A stretch of DNA of 64,000 nt from Epithemia pelagica. Taxonomy: Eukaryota > Bacillariophyta > Bacillariophyceae > Surirellales > Surirellaceae. Under the pieces are notes generated by a model, which saw nothing but the letters and a program-made list of their open reading frames with translations, did not search any database and was not told the origin of the DNA. The DNA lies in assembly GCA_946965045.2 (NCBI GenBank), contig OX337230.1, forward strand, positions 2,852,001 through 2,916,000. The letters are read 5' to 3'. Made by a program: the position numbers and the translations under genes. This document shows, in pieces, positions 41,006 through 51,577 of this stretch (its first letter is position 1; the number at the start of each line of letters is the position of its first letter).

Positions 41006-42721
41006 TCATGGTGGTGGCGTCGCGGAAACTTGAATAATATCCCATCGTACTTCTTCTGGGACAAGATAAGTATCCACGTCGCAACTGCCGCCATCGCACA
41101 AGACTGTTTCGTCGTATAGTCGATCCGCCACAGAGGTGGCCATGTCAGTGACAACGTAGGTACTTTGACAGCAGGCGGCGTAGTGCCAGGGTAACAATCC
41201 ATCGTGGTCCGTCGTGACCATGGCCGTCGGATAGGATTGCATCAAGACATTGACAACCGTTTGATCAGATTTCGTCGGGAAAGCCGAATCCGGAGCTTGT
41301 CGATGTCGTTGTTCGTGGATTCCCAAGGCTACGGCGGCATAATGCAAGGGCAGCCGACCCTTGGTATCGGGAATGGAGGCAGCTTCCGGATAGAGTTCCA
41401 ACAAGAACTGGACTATTTCCACTGCATCCATGGATCGTGAGGCGGCGGCATAATGCAGGGGCAATCGTTGCAAAGTCCCATCCGGCAGAGTCAACACTCG
41501 ACGATTGGCAGCAGGAGCGGTGCTCGAGTCACCGCCCTTGTCCAAAGATTGCATCTCATCGCCGTCACCTCGTCCAGATACCCATTCCTGGGCACGTTGC
41601 AGTGTCATGGATTCCGATACCAACGCCAAGGGAAGGAGTTGGCCGTTCCAGTGTGAATTGTCAAAGACCAAATTGGACTTGTGCCATGTGACTTGTTCGG
41701 GCCATTGTCGTACCAATGTATAAATCACGTCCAAGGATGCCTTGTCATGGATACAGGCATGCAACAAGGGTGTAGCATTGTGGGTGTCTTGCATCAACAG
41801 GGCACGAGGAAATCGATCGGCCAACAATTGGACCATGGCCAAATGGTTGTTGGGTGCGCTCCAAAACGCATTGCCAGTGCTCCCACTCGTGGTTTCCGCG
41901 GCGGCTACCGCCTTGTGCAAGGGCAATTGTCCATGAGCATTGGGAATGGCTTCTCGCAAAACACTGGGTGCCTGGTCAATCAAGAATTCCACAACACGAG
42001 CCGGTGCCATGGAACCTCGCGCATTGAGTTGCATGGCACAATCCAATGGAAAGTGACCGTTATTGTCGGGATGCCACAAGGCGTCAGGAAATCCTTGAAC
42101 CAAAATTTGAATCAAGGCCAAATTGCCTCGAATGACATGGTTCGATGCCTCATCGTTTGCTACAGCAGTGTCCTCATTGGTTGTAGTTCGTCTGCCGTGG
42201 TTGCTGGTATTGCTATGGCTCCTTTTCGTTGTCCAGCCGGTGTCATCGTTCCGGGGAACCGAACATGCTACATGTAACGGAAATTGTCCATGAGAATTTT
42301 CATGTACCAACGCTTCCGGTCCTTGTTGAACAAGGTATTGCACAGTGGTCGCCAAGTCTTCTTCCAGTAGTGTCGTCGACTCCTCTTCCTGCTGCGTGCT
42401 GGCAAGGCGATCACCCGCTTCCCACAGCACAACTTCGAGAGGAAGTCGTCGTCCAGGACCATGATCTTCAGTCAACAAGGCTTGAGGATGGGATTCCACC
42501 AAAACTTGAATCAGGTCCAATCGAGTCGGCAAAAAGGCCACACAAATATGCAACAAGGTTTGCCCATTGTAATCCACGAAACGAGCCGCCGATGGATCTC
42601 TTTCCAACAAATCTCGAATGTCTTGCACGGATGGCGTTTCATGGCCACTGCTGGTCAAGGGATTGAGAGCAGCAGCTAAATCATAGGCATCTTCTAAGTG
42701 CCGCCGATTCGGGGCCGCCAT
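41006..42721 (-). CDS. Ankyrin-repeat protein
   Basis: 571 residues from the ATG at 42721 (MAAPNRRHLEDAYD). At least eight ankyrin-type repeats can be followed by their TPLHxA-like cores: GQTLLHICVAF, HGQFPLHVACS, NGHFPLDCAMQ, HGQLPLHKAVA, ATPLLHACIHD, QRLPLHYAAAS, KGRLPLHYAAV and DGLLPWHYAAC. Spacing is longer than the usual 33 residues because of Ser/Thr-rich inserts. No catalytic domain or membrane segment was seen, so it is likely a protein-interaction scaffold; proteins of this long-spaced type are numerous in diatoms. Divergent from the GT31 gene with 326 bp between starts. Confidence 0.85.
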   Translation of the reverse strand: MAAPNRRHLEDAYDLAAALNPLTSSGHETPSVQDIRDLLERDPSAARFVDYNGQTLLHICVAFLPTRLDLIQVLVESHPQALLTEDHGPGRRLPLEVVLWEAGDRLASTQQEEESTTLLEEDLATTVQYLVQQGPEALVHENSHGQFPLHVACSVPRNDDTGWTTKRSHSNTSNHGRRTTTNEDTAVANDEASNHVIRGNLALIQILVQGFPDALWHPDNNGHFPLDCAMQLNARGSMAPARVVEFLIDQAPSVLREAIPNAHGQLPLHKAVAAAETTSGSTGNAFWSAPNNHLAMVQLLADRFPRALLMQDTHNATPLLHACIHDKASLDVIYTLVRQWPEQVTWHKSNLVFDNSHWNGQLLPLALVSESMTLQRAQEWVSGRGDGDEMQSLDKGGDSSTAPAANRRVLTLPDGTLQRLPLHYAAASRSMDAVEIVQFLLELYPEAASIPDTKGRLPLHYAAVALGIHEQRHRQAPDSAFPTKSDQTVVNVLMQSYPTAMVTTDHDGLLPWHYAACCQSTYVVTDMATSVADRLYDETVLCDGGSCDVDTYLVPEEVRWDIIQVSATPPP

Positions 42722-43047
42722 GGTGCACAATGCGTACGCACACCCCCGGCCACAAGGAAAATTTGGGGGCAAGAAATGACTCAGTCGAATGTTCAGACCG
42801 AGCTGCGACAGGATCACGACCAAACGACTCATGGGAGATAATTCGTGGGCAATAATAATGCTATGCAACATGCCACCCTCCGCGCCGGGGGACCTATTGT
42901 GCCTTACAATATCCGTGCTCAGCCGACAAGCGATGGCAGGCACAAAACCTCCAAGCGCATGTAACACTATTATTTTGATATTGATTGCACAAAGATCTAT
43001 CCATTACCATACAAACCGTTGAGAGAACAAGCTATCCTAACATTATC
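42722..43047. promoter_or_regulatory. Divergent intergenic region, ankyrin / GT31
   Basis: 326 bp. Open frames continue upstream of both start codons but contain no better ATG with conserved sequence. No promoter element identified. Confidence 0.35.
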
Positions 43048-44730
43048 ATGACGGAATCGACGTGTCAAAAGGTGCCGAGATGGTCTTCCCGAAAGAAACT
43101 GATTGTTTTCGGAAGCCTCGTCATGTTTATTGGCGCTCCGCTCTATTCGTCCGTATCCTATTCTTCCTGGTGGTCGTCACATCCCATTTCCTCTCACAAA
43201 CCCACTCAGGCGCAACAACACCAGCAAACAAATGAGTCAAACTTGAATCTCACGCGCAGTTCCTCGACTGGTGCTGGAGAATCCGATCGCCTGGCTGCCC
43301 AAAATACCACTCATACCCCTTTTCGTGGAGCAGTATCTGAGAAGGAGGAAGAGCCCCCAGAAATGGATGAGCGTGGACAAGGAAAACTGGTGGCCAACTT
43401 TGTAAGCGTCTCGACCATTCACGGGTGTGCTAGTACTATACTTTTTCCGTATCCTCATTCCCAACTTTCGCCTCTTTTCGTTGCTCTCTTTTTTTCTTTT
43501 CTTGCCCACCAGCGCAATCTGTCGTACAAAGTACCAGTCGCACGATTTCCTCATCTGATTCAAAAACAAAAGCAACAAGAAGGCCAAGAAACAAGTGCAA
43601 AACCACTCCTGGTGGTTGGTGTCTTGTCCAAGGCGTCCAACCAAGATCGTCGTCAAGCCATTCGACAAACCTGGGCCTGGAATCGAACCAATGTATTCTT
43701 TCTCGTGTCGGGTCCATGGACCAGTAAGCTCCAAACAGAGGTAGACGAGCACCAGGACTTGATTTGGATGGACGATCCCGATGAATATCGCCGACTCTCC
43801 TGGAAGGTTTTTGGCTTTTTTCACTCGGTCCACACCTACTTGGGTCGCTATTACAGCCATGTTTTCAAAACCGATGACGACTCCTTTGTCAATGTGGGGT
43901 ACATTGAACAGTCGTTGGTGTCACAGCGGACACCAGAAAATCAAAACGATTATGGTAGGTATCAAAATGCATGGAGATGTGCTTTGCTGTTAGAAAACTG
44001 TGGTCGATTCACTCACCAGAGAATGATTCAACTCTTTCCTTCGGTCTTTTTTCTCTCTCGGTGGCATTTGTTCTGCTCCTACATCAGCAAAGTTGGCTTT
44101 TGCATGAGACAAGTGCCACCATCAAGTAACATGTTACAAAAAGAGTATCCAGTATATTCCAGTGGAGCAGGCTATCTAATGTCAAGGAGATTCCTGCAAT
44201 GCGCGGTGAGTGCCCTCCCTCACCGTGACTTTTGGCACAACGAAGATGCCAACACGGGTGGTCTCGCACGATTCTGTAAGGTCCCCTGTACCCACGACGG
44301 CCGTATTTCACCATGGATACCGAAAACGGGAAGCCGGTATGGTCTGTTGGGAGGCGACGTTTTTGTGCAACATTACATTAAATCAAATCTGGTCATGGCC
44401 TGGCATCACAAGTTGGCCTGTGAAGGACCGATTGCAGACAAGACGAGTTGTCGTCCTGAGCCGCTTGACCCTATTGAAATGGTTGACATCGAGTCTCGTC
44501 CGATTTCCTGTGGAGGTCACATGGAGAAGAGCTGTAGTCAATGTCCCGGAGGACACGGCATGATATGGTGCAATGGCATGTGTCATTGGAGTGCCGAGGG
44601 AGTGATCAGCGATGGGAACCACTCTGCATCGGATCCCATTTCCGAATTTTATCGAGCATATGATCTCAAACATGGTAGGGACAAGGGAGATCAACGATGT
44701 GTCCTTCTGGATTATCAATGCCTTGAGTGA
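43048..44730 (+). CDS. GT31 beta-1,3-galactosyltransferase-like enzyme; two introns
   Basis: Model: 43048-43401, 43513-43958, 44088-44730, giving 480 residues. Intron 1 (111 nt) is GTAAGC..CACCAG; intron 2 (129 nt) is GTATCA..CATCAG. Both are multiples of three without in-frame stops, so unspliced RNA stays open; splicing is inferred from sites, pyrimidine-rich 3' parts and loss of family pattern inside them. A signal anchor lies at residues 18-34 (IVFGSLVMFIGAPLYSS). GT31 signatures: LLVVGVLSKASNQDRRQAIR, WAWN, LSWKVFGFF, FKTDDDSFVN with the DDD metal motif, YPVYSSGAGYLMSRR, and NEDANTGG. It would add galactose or a related sugar to glycans in the Golgi. A Cys-rich tail (CGGHMEKSCSQCPGGHG) follows. 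Confidence 0.87.
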   Translation: MTESTCQKVPRWSSRKKLIVFGSLVMFIGAPLYSSVSYSSWWSSHPISSHKPTQAQQHQQTNESNLNLTRSSSTGAGESDRLAAQNTTHTPFRGAVSEKEEEPPEMDERGQGKLVANFVSVSTIHGCASTILFPYPHSQLSPLFVALFFSFLAHQRNLSYKVPVARFPHLIQKQKQQEGQETSAKPLLVVGVLSKASNQDRRQAIRQTWAWNRTNVFFLVSGPWTSKLQTEVDEHQDLIWMDDPDEYRRLSWKVFGFFHSVHTYLGRYYSHVFKTDDDSFVNVGYIEQSLVSQRTPENQNDYGRYQNAWRCALLLENCGRFTHQRMIQLFPSVFFLSRWHLFCSYISKVGFCMRQVPPSSNMLQKEYPVYSSGAGYLMSRRFLQCAVSALPHRDFWHNEDANTGGLARFCKVPCTHDGRISPWIPKTGSRYGLLGGDVFVQHYIKSNLVMAWHHKLACEGPIADKTSCRPEPLDPIEMVDIESRPISCGGHMEKSCSQCPGGHGMIWCNGMCHWSAEGVISDGNHSASDPISEFYRAYDLKHGRDKGDQRCVLLDYQCLE

Positions 44731-45256
44731 AAATCCAACAAACAATCTACTCTGTCGTGTAGAGCGTAGATGAGAGAAGAAAGTCCAGTGCCAAGCCGTC
44801 CGGTCCGAGTATCGTCCATGGTGACTGCCATTTTACACACTGTTAGGCCGATCCCATCTTGATTACCAAACAGTCATTCTCCACAAAATTCAACACAACA
44901 TTCCATCGTCAAACTCCCCAATACCCCGACGATATTGGGTGTAAGAGGAGGCTCTCTGTAGTGTAGGCGTGCGTCATCTTGTATAAGTGGGAAAGAGGAG
45001 ACCGATGGGGTATGTGTCGAAGGATTTGGATGGGCTGACACGGATAAGGGACAGAAGGTAAATGTCAGTAGACCAGTCACTAACACAGATAACGGAGAAA
45101 CAGACTGTCGTCAGTATATTCGTGAGGAGACTGCGGGATTTGCAGCAAAACTCGAGTTTTGTTTGCCATCCCATGTATTGTTGTATGTAGTAGCGATTCA
45201 AAATTCAAAAACTTTCAGTAAAGGAAAGCAGGATCGTACGACACAAAAAACAGGAG
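44731..45256. other. Intergenic region
   Basis: 526 bp, no gene recognised; presumed promoter for the Lys/Glu-repeat gene. Confidence 0.4.
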
Positions 45257-45394
45257 ATGCCTCGACAACAGGGTACAGCGAAATCACGAATGGCGATGAA
45301 AGTATCTCCAGAGGAGATCGAGTCAGAAGACAATGACGAACATGTGTCCGAGGCGAAATTGGCAGAGGAGACGAGGCGGAGGAAGAGGTCAAAG

Positions 45395-46110
45395 AGCGTG
45401 GTGAGACAAGGGGAGAAAGCCAAAAAGGAACTGAAATCAGGAAACGCGATGAATCGCTCTCCAAGGAAGAGCGATGCAGAAGACAATCCTACGGACGATG
45501 AAGATGTCTTTGAGGCGGAATCGAAAAAGAAGAAGAGGCAGAGGAAGAGTGGTAAGCGCGACGTGAATCAAGGCGAGAAAGCCAAAAAGGTACTGAAATC
45601 ACCAAAGGCAATGAAACGCTATCCAAGGAAGAGCGAGGCAGAACACAATCCTACGGACGATGAAGATATCTCGGAGGAGGAATCGGTAGAGGAGAAGACG
45701 CAGACGAAGAGGTTTAAGCGCGATGTGAATGAAGGCGAGAAAAGGGAAAAGGAAGCGAAAGCAGGAGAGGCGATGAAAGCCTCTTCAGAGGAGAGCGAGT
45801 CAGAAGAGAGCGAGTCAGAAAATAATTCTACGGATGATGAAGATTTCTCTAACGTGGAAGCGGTAGAGAAGAAGACGCAACCGAAGAGGTACATGGGCGT
45901 TGTGAAACAAGGAGAAAAGGCCAAAAAGAAACCGAAATCAACAAAGGCGATGAAAACCTCGCATAAGAAGAGCGATGCAGAAGACAATCCTACGGAGGAT
46001 GAAGAAGGCTCTGAGGCGGAATCGGTAGCGACGAAGACGGAGACAAAGAGGTTGAAGGGCGTAAAGAAACAAAGAGAGAAAGCCAAAAAGGAACCGAATT
46101 CAGCAAGTCA
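45395..46110 (+). repeat. Intragenic tandem repeats of about 162 bp
   Basis: Each unit contains GAAAGCCAAAAAG and, later, AATCCTACGGA(C/G)GATGAAGA. Units stay in frame and differ by substitutions and by insertion of an extra Ser/Glu stretch in unit 3. Confidence 0.85.
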
Positions 46111-47143
46111 GACGACAGCGAGAAAGAAGCATAGACGTCGTGGGAAGCTGTGTGACGTTGCTAAGGAGAAGTTGTCGAAGAAGACTGACGGACAGGAAAA
46201 GAAGTATCCATTGCTGTTGTACGACGATGATTCGAAAGACGATGAGTTGAAGCTATCGGTAAAGTCTATCAGGAAAAGAGGGAGTGTGGTATTGGAGGGA
46301 ATTTTCAAGCCGGAGGAGCTTGAGTTATTGAAGACTCGTGCATTGTTATGTTTCACCCATGAGGAAGTGGACGGAATTTCGAAGCATTGCGAGAATATTG
46401 GGCCTATTGTGACTACTAGCGGAGGCACACTGCAAGTTGAAATCAAGGAGAAAGTGAAGAAAGTTGAAGATGAACGTAAATCAGCAGTTGAGGAGTTGAT
46501 GTTTTGCATGGAAAAGAGGCTTAGAACTCTGGCATACATTCTGTACGGGTCACGTGATTGCACGGTCAAGAAAATGTATGTTTGGAAGAAGCTGATGCAC
46601 AATGGCTCCATGCGGACTCTATGTATCAAAACAATCTAAAGGCTCTGTTGTGCCTGTCAGTCGATGGTTGTGCGGTAACTCAGGTACTTCCGTATGATTG
46701 TCTTCATGACAAGCCACTGCTAGCTTGTCCAAGTCAAAAGACGTTGCGTAATGATACGATCCGCGAACGATTCAAGTACCTTTATGAAGTGAGTGGAATT
46801 TATAATTGGTTGAAGGAAATCTACAATCAGCGGCTGAAACCGGCAAAAGAAGACGGATTTGAATTTGGCGATATGTTTGTGTTTAGTGGAGATGTTCTTC
46901 ATGCCGGACCAAGTACGAAAAACGACCCAAGAGATCGATTGTTTCTGTTTATGACTCTAGATTTCGGTCACACTGCTGATTATCACAATCGTCAGCTGCA
47001 TCCTGCGTCATTGTACGAGGTGCTTCATGGCTGTAACAGCCCACAAAAGCTGAGAGCAGTGGCGATTCATTGTGCTGCAAGGCGGGCAAGCGATGCAGAG
47101 GTGAAGAATGCGTGCGACTGTTCATGGCCGAAGAATTCGACGA

Positions 47144-47155
47144 GGGGGGGGGGGG
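47144..47155 (+). repeat. Poly-G tract (12 G) in a coding region
   Basis: Separates two coding-like frames of the preceding gene; length decides which C-terminus is made. Confidence 0.85.
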
Positions 47156-47344
47156 ACGTCGGAAGGAATGACGACGGAAGGCCGGAGTACCCGTTCGTCA
47201 AGTGACTCAGCAAAGAAGAAAAGGAAACGAGAAGTTGATGCTGTCGAGCCAGCGCCGCCAACTCTTACGGAGCTCAAGGCAAAGATTGAAGAGGTGGCAG
47301 AAGAAGTGTCGACCTCCGGTGAGGAGAAGAAGGATGGGTTCTAG

Positions 47345-48071
47345 GTATCATCACCCAACAGCACGAGAGGGCAGGTTGCGTCATGCGTTTATCAATCAGA
47401 CGATCAGTACATTGTGGTTATTAGTATGTTGAATGTCGTTAATACGTCAGATAAACTATGGAACTAGTTGCAACCTAAGGCTTTGTTGGTTGGGGATATG
47501 TATAAGTTGCACTGGTTGGGCAGTTGTGGTTCATCGGGTTCTGAGCTACTTCCGCATTTCATGAGATGGGATCATCGTTTCCAGTCTGTGTAATTGGACT
47601 TCTTCTTATATGAGGCTATGTGACGGAGTCCTGACATCTCCGTCATGACGTCACAATGTGGAAGATAACGTTGTCATGTCACGGAATGGAATTTATCGTC
47701 GTCAGGCAGCTGACTATGGTGCCCTTGGTGGGGGCAAGACACAGATCTTTTGGAGCGGCGCAGATTCGGGGGGGGGGGGGGTGGTAGCTGCACAGTGTAA
47801 TATATTATATAAAATAAATCGCATTTGTGTGATCACGGCGTGCAATTGCTGGAGAAAACAGTACCTGTGCTACCTGGATGCAAATTTCATAGTAGGTGAC
47901 TAATGGTAATGCTATGGCCATGGCAAAAGAATGGACCCAGTTTAGCTAAGGTTGAAATTACAAAAGTAACAATAGAACAGTACCTGTGCTACCAGGATGA
48001 TATAGCGATGGCAAAAGGATGCACCCAGTTGAGCTAACGTTGAAAGTACAAGAAGCAATGGACCTTGTAGA
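47345..48071. other. Intergenic region with repeats
   Basis: No gene. It contains a 14-G run at 47768-47781 and two tandem copies of a unit reading CAGTACCTGTGCTACC(T/A)GGATG, with a later GGCAAAAG(A/G)ATG(G/C)ACCCAGTT, at about 47860-47945 and 47972-48055. Confidence 0.6.
47768..47781 (+). repeat. Poly-G tract (14 G)
   Basis: Non-coding G homopolymer. Confidence 0.85.
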
Positions 48072-48509
48072 TCATTCGTTATTCTGTTGATAAAGCCACG
48101 AATCGAAGTCGACCATGGTATCATAGAGTTTGGAACCAGAGTCCGCTATTTTGTGTCTGTGTACATGTAGCAAGGGATCTTGAATGTTATTTCCAACGAG
48201 TATGCATGCTTGTTTCAAGAGGGAACGGTAGAAGATTGGATGCCTTTTGGCAAACTCATGAGGGGATACTTTGGGAAAGCGAGTCTTGAGAAAAAGGAGA
48301 AAGAGGTCTTCTGGACACCGAGAGCAGGGGACTTCGTAATCTTCTTCGTGCTTTACAGATGATAAGACAGACTTGTCGTCAGATAGAGCCCTGATATCAT
48401 GCACAGACATCTTTCCATTGAAAGTTTCCATCGAAAGGTTGGTTGATTGTGAACAGATGCAGGATATCGCAATAATGAGATTGCTATTGCATGGGATGGG
48501 ATATGTCAT
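48072..48509 (-). CDS. Small hypothetical protein
   Basis: 145 codons from ATG 48509, or 120 from the in-frame ATG that begins METFNGKMSVHD. The composition looks coding (SVHDIRALSDDKSVLSSV, then FLKTRFPKVSPHEFAKRHPI). No domain or homologue recognised. It lies beside repeats, so it could be part of an unrecognised mobile element. Confidence 0.35.
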   Translation of the reverse strand: MTYPIPCNSNLIIAISCICSQSTNLSMETFNGKMSVHDIRALSDDKSVLSSVKHEEDYEVPCSRCPEDLFLLFLKTRFPKVSPHEFAKRHPIFYRSLLKQACILVGNNIQDPLLHVHRHKIADSGSKLYDTMVDFDSWLYQQNNE

Positions 48510-49369
48510 CCTAACGCAATGAGATCACATGACATGTGGAATTGTGGGATCATAGTAGGTACGTCATTTTTTTACTACTTCTAGGTAGATGACGTGACTG
48601 TCATTTTATGAAATGATATGTCGTTGCCACAGTCTAGGGGAGACGGTACAAGGAGAAGGTAAAAAGTGATGCCGCGTGTAGTCCTCCTGCAAGCAATGGG
48701 TAGCCTTAACATAGGAGTAGCTAGTAACCATGTGCTGTTGAAATGTAGGGAATCGCTTTAAGTCATGCACCCTAAACATGACACTACCATAGGTAGTTCT
48801 GCTCTTTTTCAACATGAGGGGAATCGACCCATCCTTCGACTCGAGTCCGCCTAAAGCAAACCTCTCAGGACCAGTATCGATGTGCAAACCTCACACATTG
48901 GTTGGATTATAATGTAAGCTATAACCACTAGGCCAAGATGTACCTAAGTGATCATGGAATTATTACATTTTATTCCATTGGACGAGAGATCTCCCAGCAC
49001 CTATAGCAATATGATAACGGAATACGGAAATATATCACAAATATACTTCAATCGATTCAGTATTTTGGCCCAAGTTGGTATGTATTCATTTTATTCCGTA
49101 GAAGGAGAAATCCCCGAACGCCTGTGGCAATATAATATTGGAATATGCAAATATACCACAAATATATGTTCACCGATATATAGGATATAAGGAAGATTCT
49201 GTATTGAGTTTTGAGGCTCGGGGGAATTCTACCATATGGTATGGTAGCAGATGACACACGACAGGAAGGAAATATTCCATCCTATGAGATGAAAACGTCA
49301 CGACTGTGATGGTGTCGTTAAGGTTGCACCTGGATCTCTAGCCTATATCACACTCAAGAAATCAGAATA
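48510..49369. other. Degenerate repeats outside the left inverted-repeat arm
   Basis: No gene. Bases 48650-48750 are a diverged copy of part of the arm (GCAATGGGTAG..GTAACCATGTGCT; compare 49815-49850). Bases 48961-49075 and 49085-49180 are a diverged tandem pair (TTCATTTTATTCC..GGCAATAT..CACAAATATA). Confidence 0.5.
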
Positions 49370-50065
49370 GGTAGATCTCTACCAATCATCAAGCGTCGAG
49401 ATATGTCATACGTCTATAACAATCGCTGACGTACCATGTATTACCCATCAGTCTCGGCGATATATCATGGCATGACATGGAAACGTCATTGATGAACGGT
49501 GACGTGAGAACTGTCTGCACTGCCCGACCTGGCATAAATAGGTACGCCAATACCTAGCTGTATCCGAAAGACAATGACTGCGATATCTGATGCCATGACA
49601 TGGTGAAGCGTGTAACATATGCTGATGGCATGCATCTAATTAGGTTGATAATTCCGTGTCGGTGTACGTTACTGAGTACAATCACTGAATCTCCCATGTC
49701 GTGAAATGGCACTCTTATTGCTGCATCATCTGTTATCTAGAGTAACAAGTCAGCCTAACAACGGAACCTGCATAGTAACAGTAGCTAAAGAGGTGTCGCA
49801 CGTAGTTAACCTGCTAGCAATGGGTAGATAGTAACTATGTGCTAGTATAAATCTTTGGTGCAACTGAAAACTGTGATTTCAACGTCATGAAATGACATCG
49901 ACACGAGACATCATAAATAGTGATGTAGAAAGCATAGCTACGCATTCGACAAGACGTAGCTAAACGACCACCTACGCACCGATCGAAATCGAACACGTCT
50001 CCGAGATATTCATGGCATGAAATGGAAACGTCATGGACGAAGGGTGACATGAGAATTTTGTGCAC
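49370..50065 (+). repeat. Left arm of the long inverted repeat
   Basis: Matches the reverse complement of 59617-60311 nearly base for base; for example a 76-codon frame at 49835-50065 recurs identically in the other arm. It includes an internal direct repeat: TACTGAGTACAATCACTG at about 49671 recurs at 50126, beyond the inner end. Confidence 0.93.
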
Positions 50066-50737
50066 TACTGAATCTAGGTACTAAGTAAATGCGTCTTAAT
50101 CAAAAGCGGCTGACGTTACTGAGTACAATCACTGGATCTCCCATGTCATGAAATGACACTCTTGCTTCATCATCTGTTATGTACGGCAACAACTTAGCGT
50201 AGCTTATACTACGCAGCGACTGAAAACCATCATGTCTGAGATGAATTCATGGGATTTAGATATCTCATGTCATGACATGGAAATGTCAGCGATGAAGGGT
50301 GACGTGAGAACTATTTGCACAGTTTGCCAGCAATGAAGCTAAAAAGTTATCGCGCGTAGTACGAAGGTACAGAGCATTCCTGCCTATCAATACTAATTCT
50401 TGTTACAATAGGTAGGGTCTACAAAGTACTCCTATCTGCTTGCCCACATCGCCGTGTAAGGATCTATGTCATCGGAAGGCAGGATCGCATTCCTTGACAT
50501 GACGTAGCCAAACCTAGAAGGCCGCACTAATGACGTCTCCCATACGTTGGTAGAACGTTTAGTATATGTATCTTTGAGAGGGACAATGACTGGTGTTTGT
50601 ACATCTACATTCATTTGCACCGCAACTACATATCATCCTTAGATGCTCTTACTTGTGCTTTGACAGGGTACTAAGACGATGCGACATACCACGCATCATC
50701 TTCAAGATTCCAGATCTGTAAATTATGTCACATTGGT
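50066..50737. other. Non-coding spacer inside the inverted-repeat block
   Basis: Contains a diverged repeat of arm sequence at 50123-50200 and one copy of the 50-bp motif at 50269-50321. No gene. Confidence 0.5.
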
Positions 50738-51577
50738 TTATCCCTTGCGAGCAGCAAAAGCTTTATCTTCACTTCCTGTCGCCGCAAGTACGCCAACGTA
50801 CCTCTTAACTTCCACGATACTACGGAATTTCCGCTCTCTCCCGTCCGTTGTAGGAGCAAACCAGTAGAAATCAACGCGATTTTTCGTCATTCCACTTTGT
50901 CGTTTATACTGCCTCTCCACCCAACCTTCGGGCCAACCCTCCTCACGTAGGAACTTCGTTGGCTCACCTACATACACTGGATTGCTTGCTGACTTGTCTG
51001 TGGAAGCTTTTGTCTGCCGCTTGACCGTTTTCTTCTTTGCTTTCGCAAGCGTTGTTTTCTTGACAGCCTTTTTCGGTTTGACAGGCGGTGTAAGGGACGG
51101 AGTTGATTTCTGATTAGGAGAAGATGATCTCTTTCGAAGCGATGTAGCCACAGACTTCCTTTTGCTGACGGATCGTATGGGGTTGCGTGTGCTTACAGTG
51201 CTCGATACGGTGGGTGGAAACCCACCAGTTAACAAAACTTCTTCTTCCTGACATTTGTCATCCAACAGAGCTTTCCTAGCTATTCGTTTTTTCTTTCGTC
51301 CAGATGGCAAGCGTTGGATCCAGTTCTCGTCACGAGAAGATTGGACAAGCACAGACTCAAATGCCGTTTTTTTACTTGGAAACTGGTTGGCTCCTCTTTC
51401 CGTTGCCTTTGAATCATCAGCCGCAACTTCTTCTTCAAAAGTCTGGCTGACCACTTCCGCCTCTGTTTCCGGTATGGCGCCCTCAGGAACTCCACCAGAG
51501 CTCCGCATCATTTCCTCCTCTTCGTCGGAGCTGTCGTCGGAATCGATGAAGATGACTGTCACTACCTTGTTCGACAT
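50738..51577 (-). CDS. MBD (methyl-CpG-binding-like) domain protein in the inverted-repeat block
   Basis: 279 residues from the ATG at 51577 (MSNKVVTVIFIDSDDSSDEE). Acidic N-terminus, then Lys/Ser/Pro-rich basic middle (SGRKKKRIARKA, KPKKAVKKTTLAKAKKKTVK) suited to DNA binding or nuclear import. The C-terminal 70 residues match the MBD/TAM pattern: REEGWPEGWVERQYKRQSG, DFYWFAPTTDG and KFRSIVEVKRYVG. MBD domains bind DNA, in some proteins at methylated CpG. The two arginines important for mCpG contact cannot be assigned safely by eye. An open frame extends 60 codons upstream, but the ATG at 51577 starts the coding-like composition. Its place in a repeat-bounded block suggests a carried or element-encoded chromatin protein. 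Confidence 0.75.
   Translation of the reverse strand: MSNKVVTVIFIDSDDSSDEEEEMMRSSGGVPEGAIPETEAEVVSQTFEEEVAADDSKATERGANQFPSKKTAFESVLVQSSRDENWIQRLPSGRKKKRIARKALLDDKCQEEEVLLTGGFPPTVSSTVSTRNPIRSVSKRKSVATSLRKRSSSPNQKSTPSLTPPVKPKKAVKKTTLAKAKKKTVKRQTKASTDKSASNPVYVGEPTKFLREEGWPEGWVERQYKRQSGMTKNRVDFYWFAPTTDGRERKFRSIVEVKRYVGVLAATGSEDKAFAARKG

Larger units (their letters stand above)
45257..47344 (+). pseudogene. Lys/Glu-repeat protein with 2OG-oxygenase-like domain, two frame changes
   Basis: Coding sequence lies in three successive frames: 45257-46639, 46558-47205 and about 47108-47344. The first part has 4-5 tandem repeats of about 54 residues (GEKAKK..KS..AMK..KS.AE.NPTDDED..EAES) and then a helical segment. 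The second frame has WLHADSMYQNNLKALLCLS, with the HxD iron-binding pair, and GDMFVFSGDVLHAGPSTKN with a distal His and DPRDRLFLFM with Arg, the order expected of a 2OG-Fe(II) oxygenase. The third begins after a 12-G run and has a basic cluster AKKKRKREVD, a likely nuclear signal. The frame changes are a one-base shift near 46560-46600 and the G run at 47144-47155. Homopolymer error is plausible at the latter. Function may be nuclear; this is inference. Confidence 0.55.
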
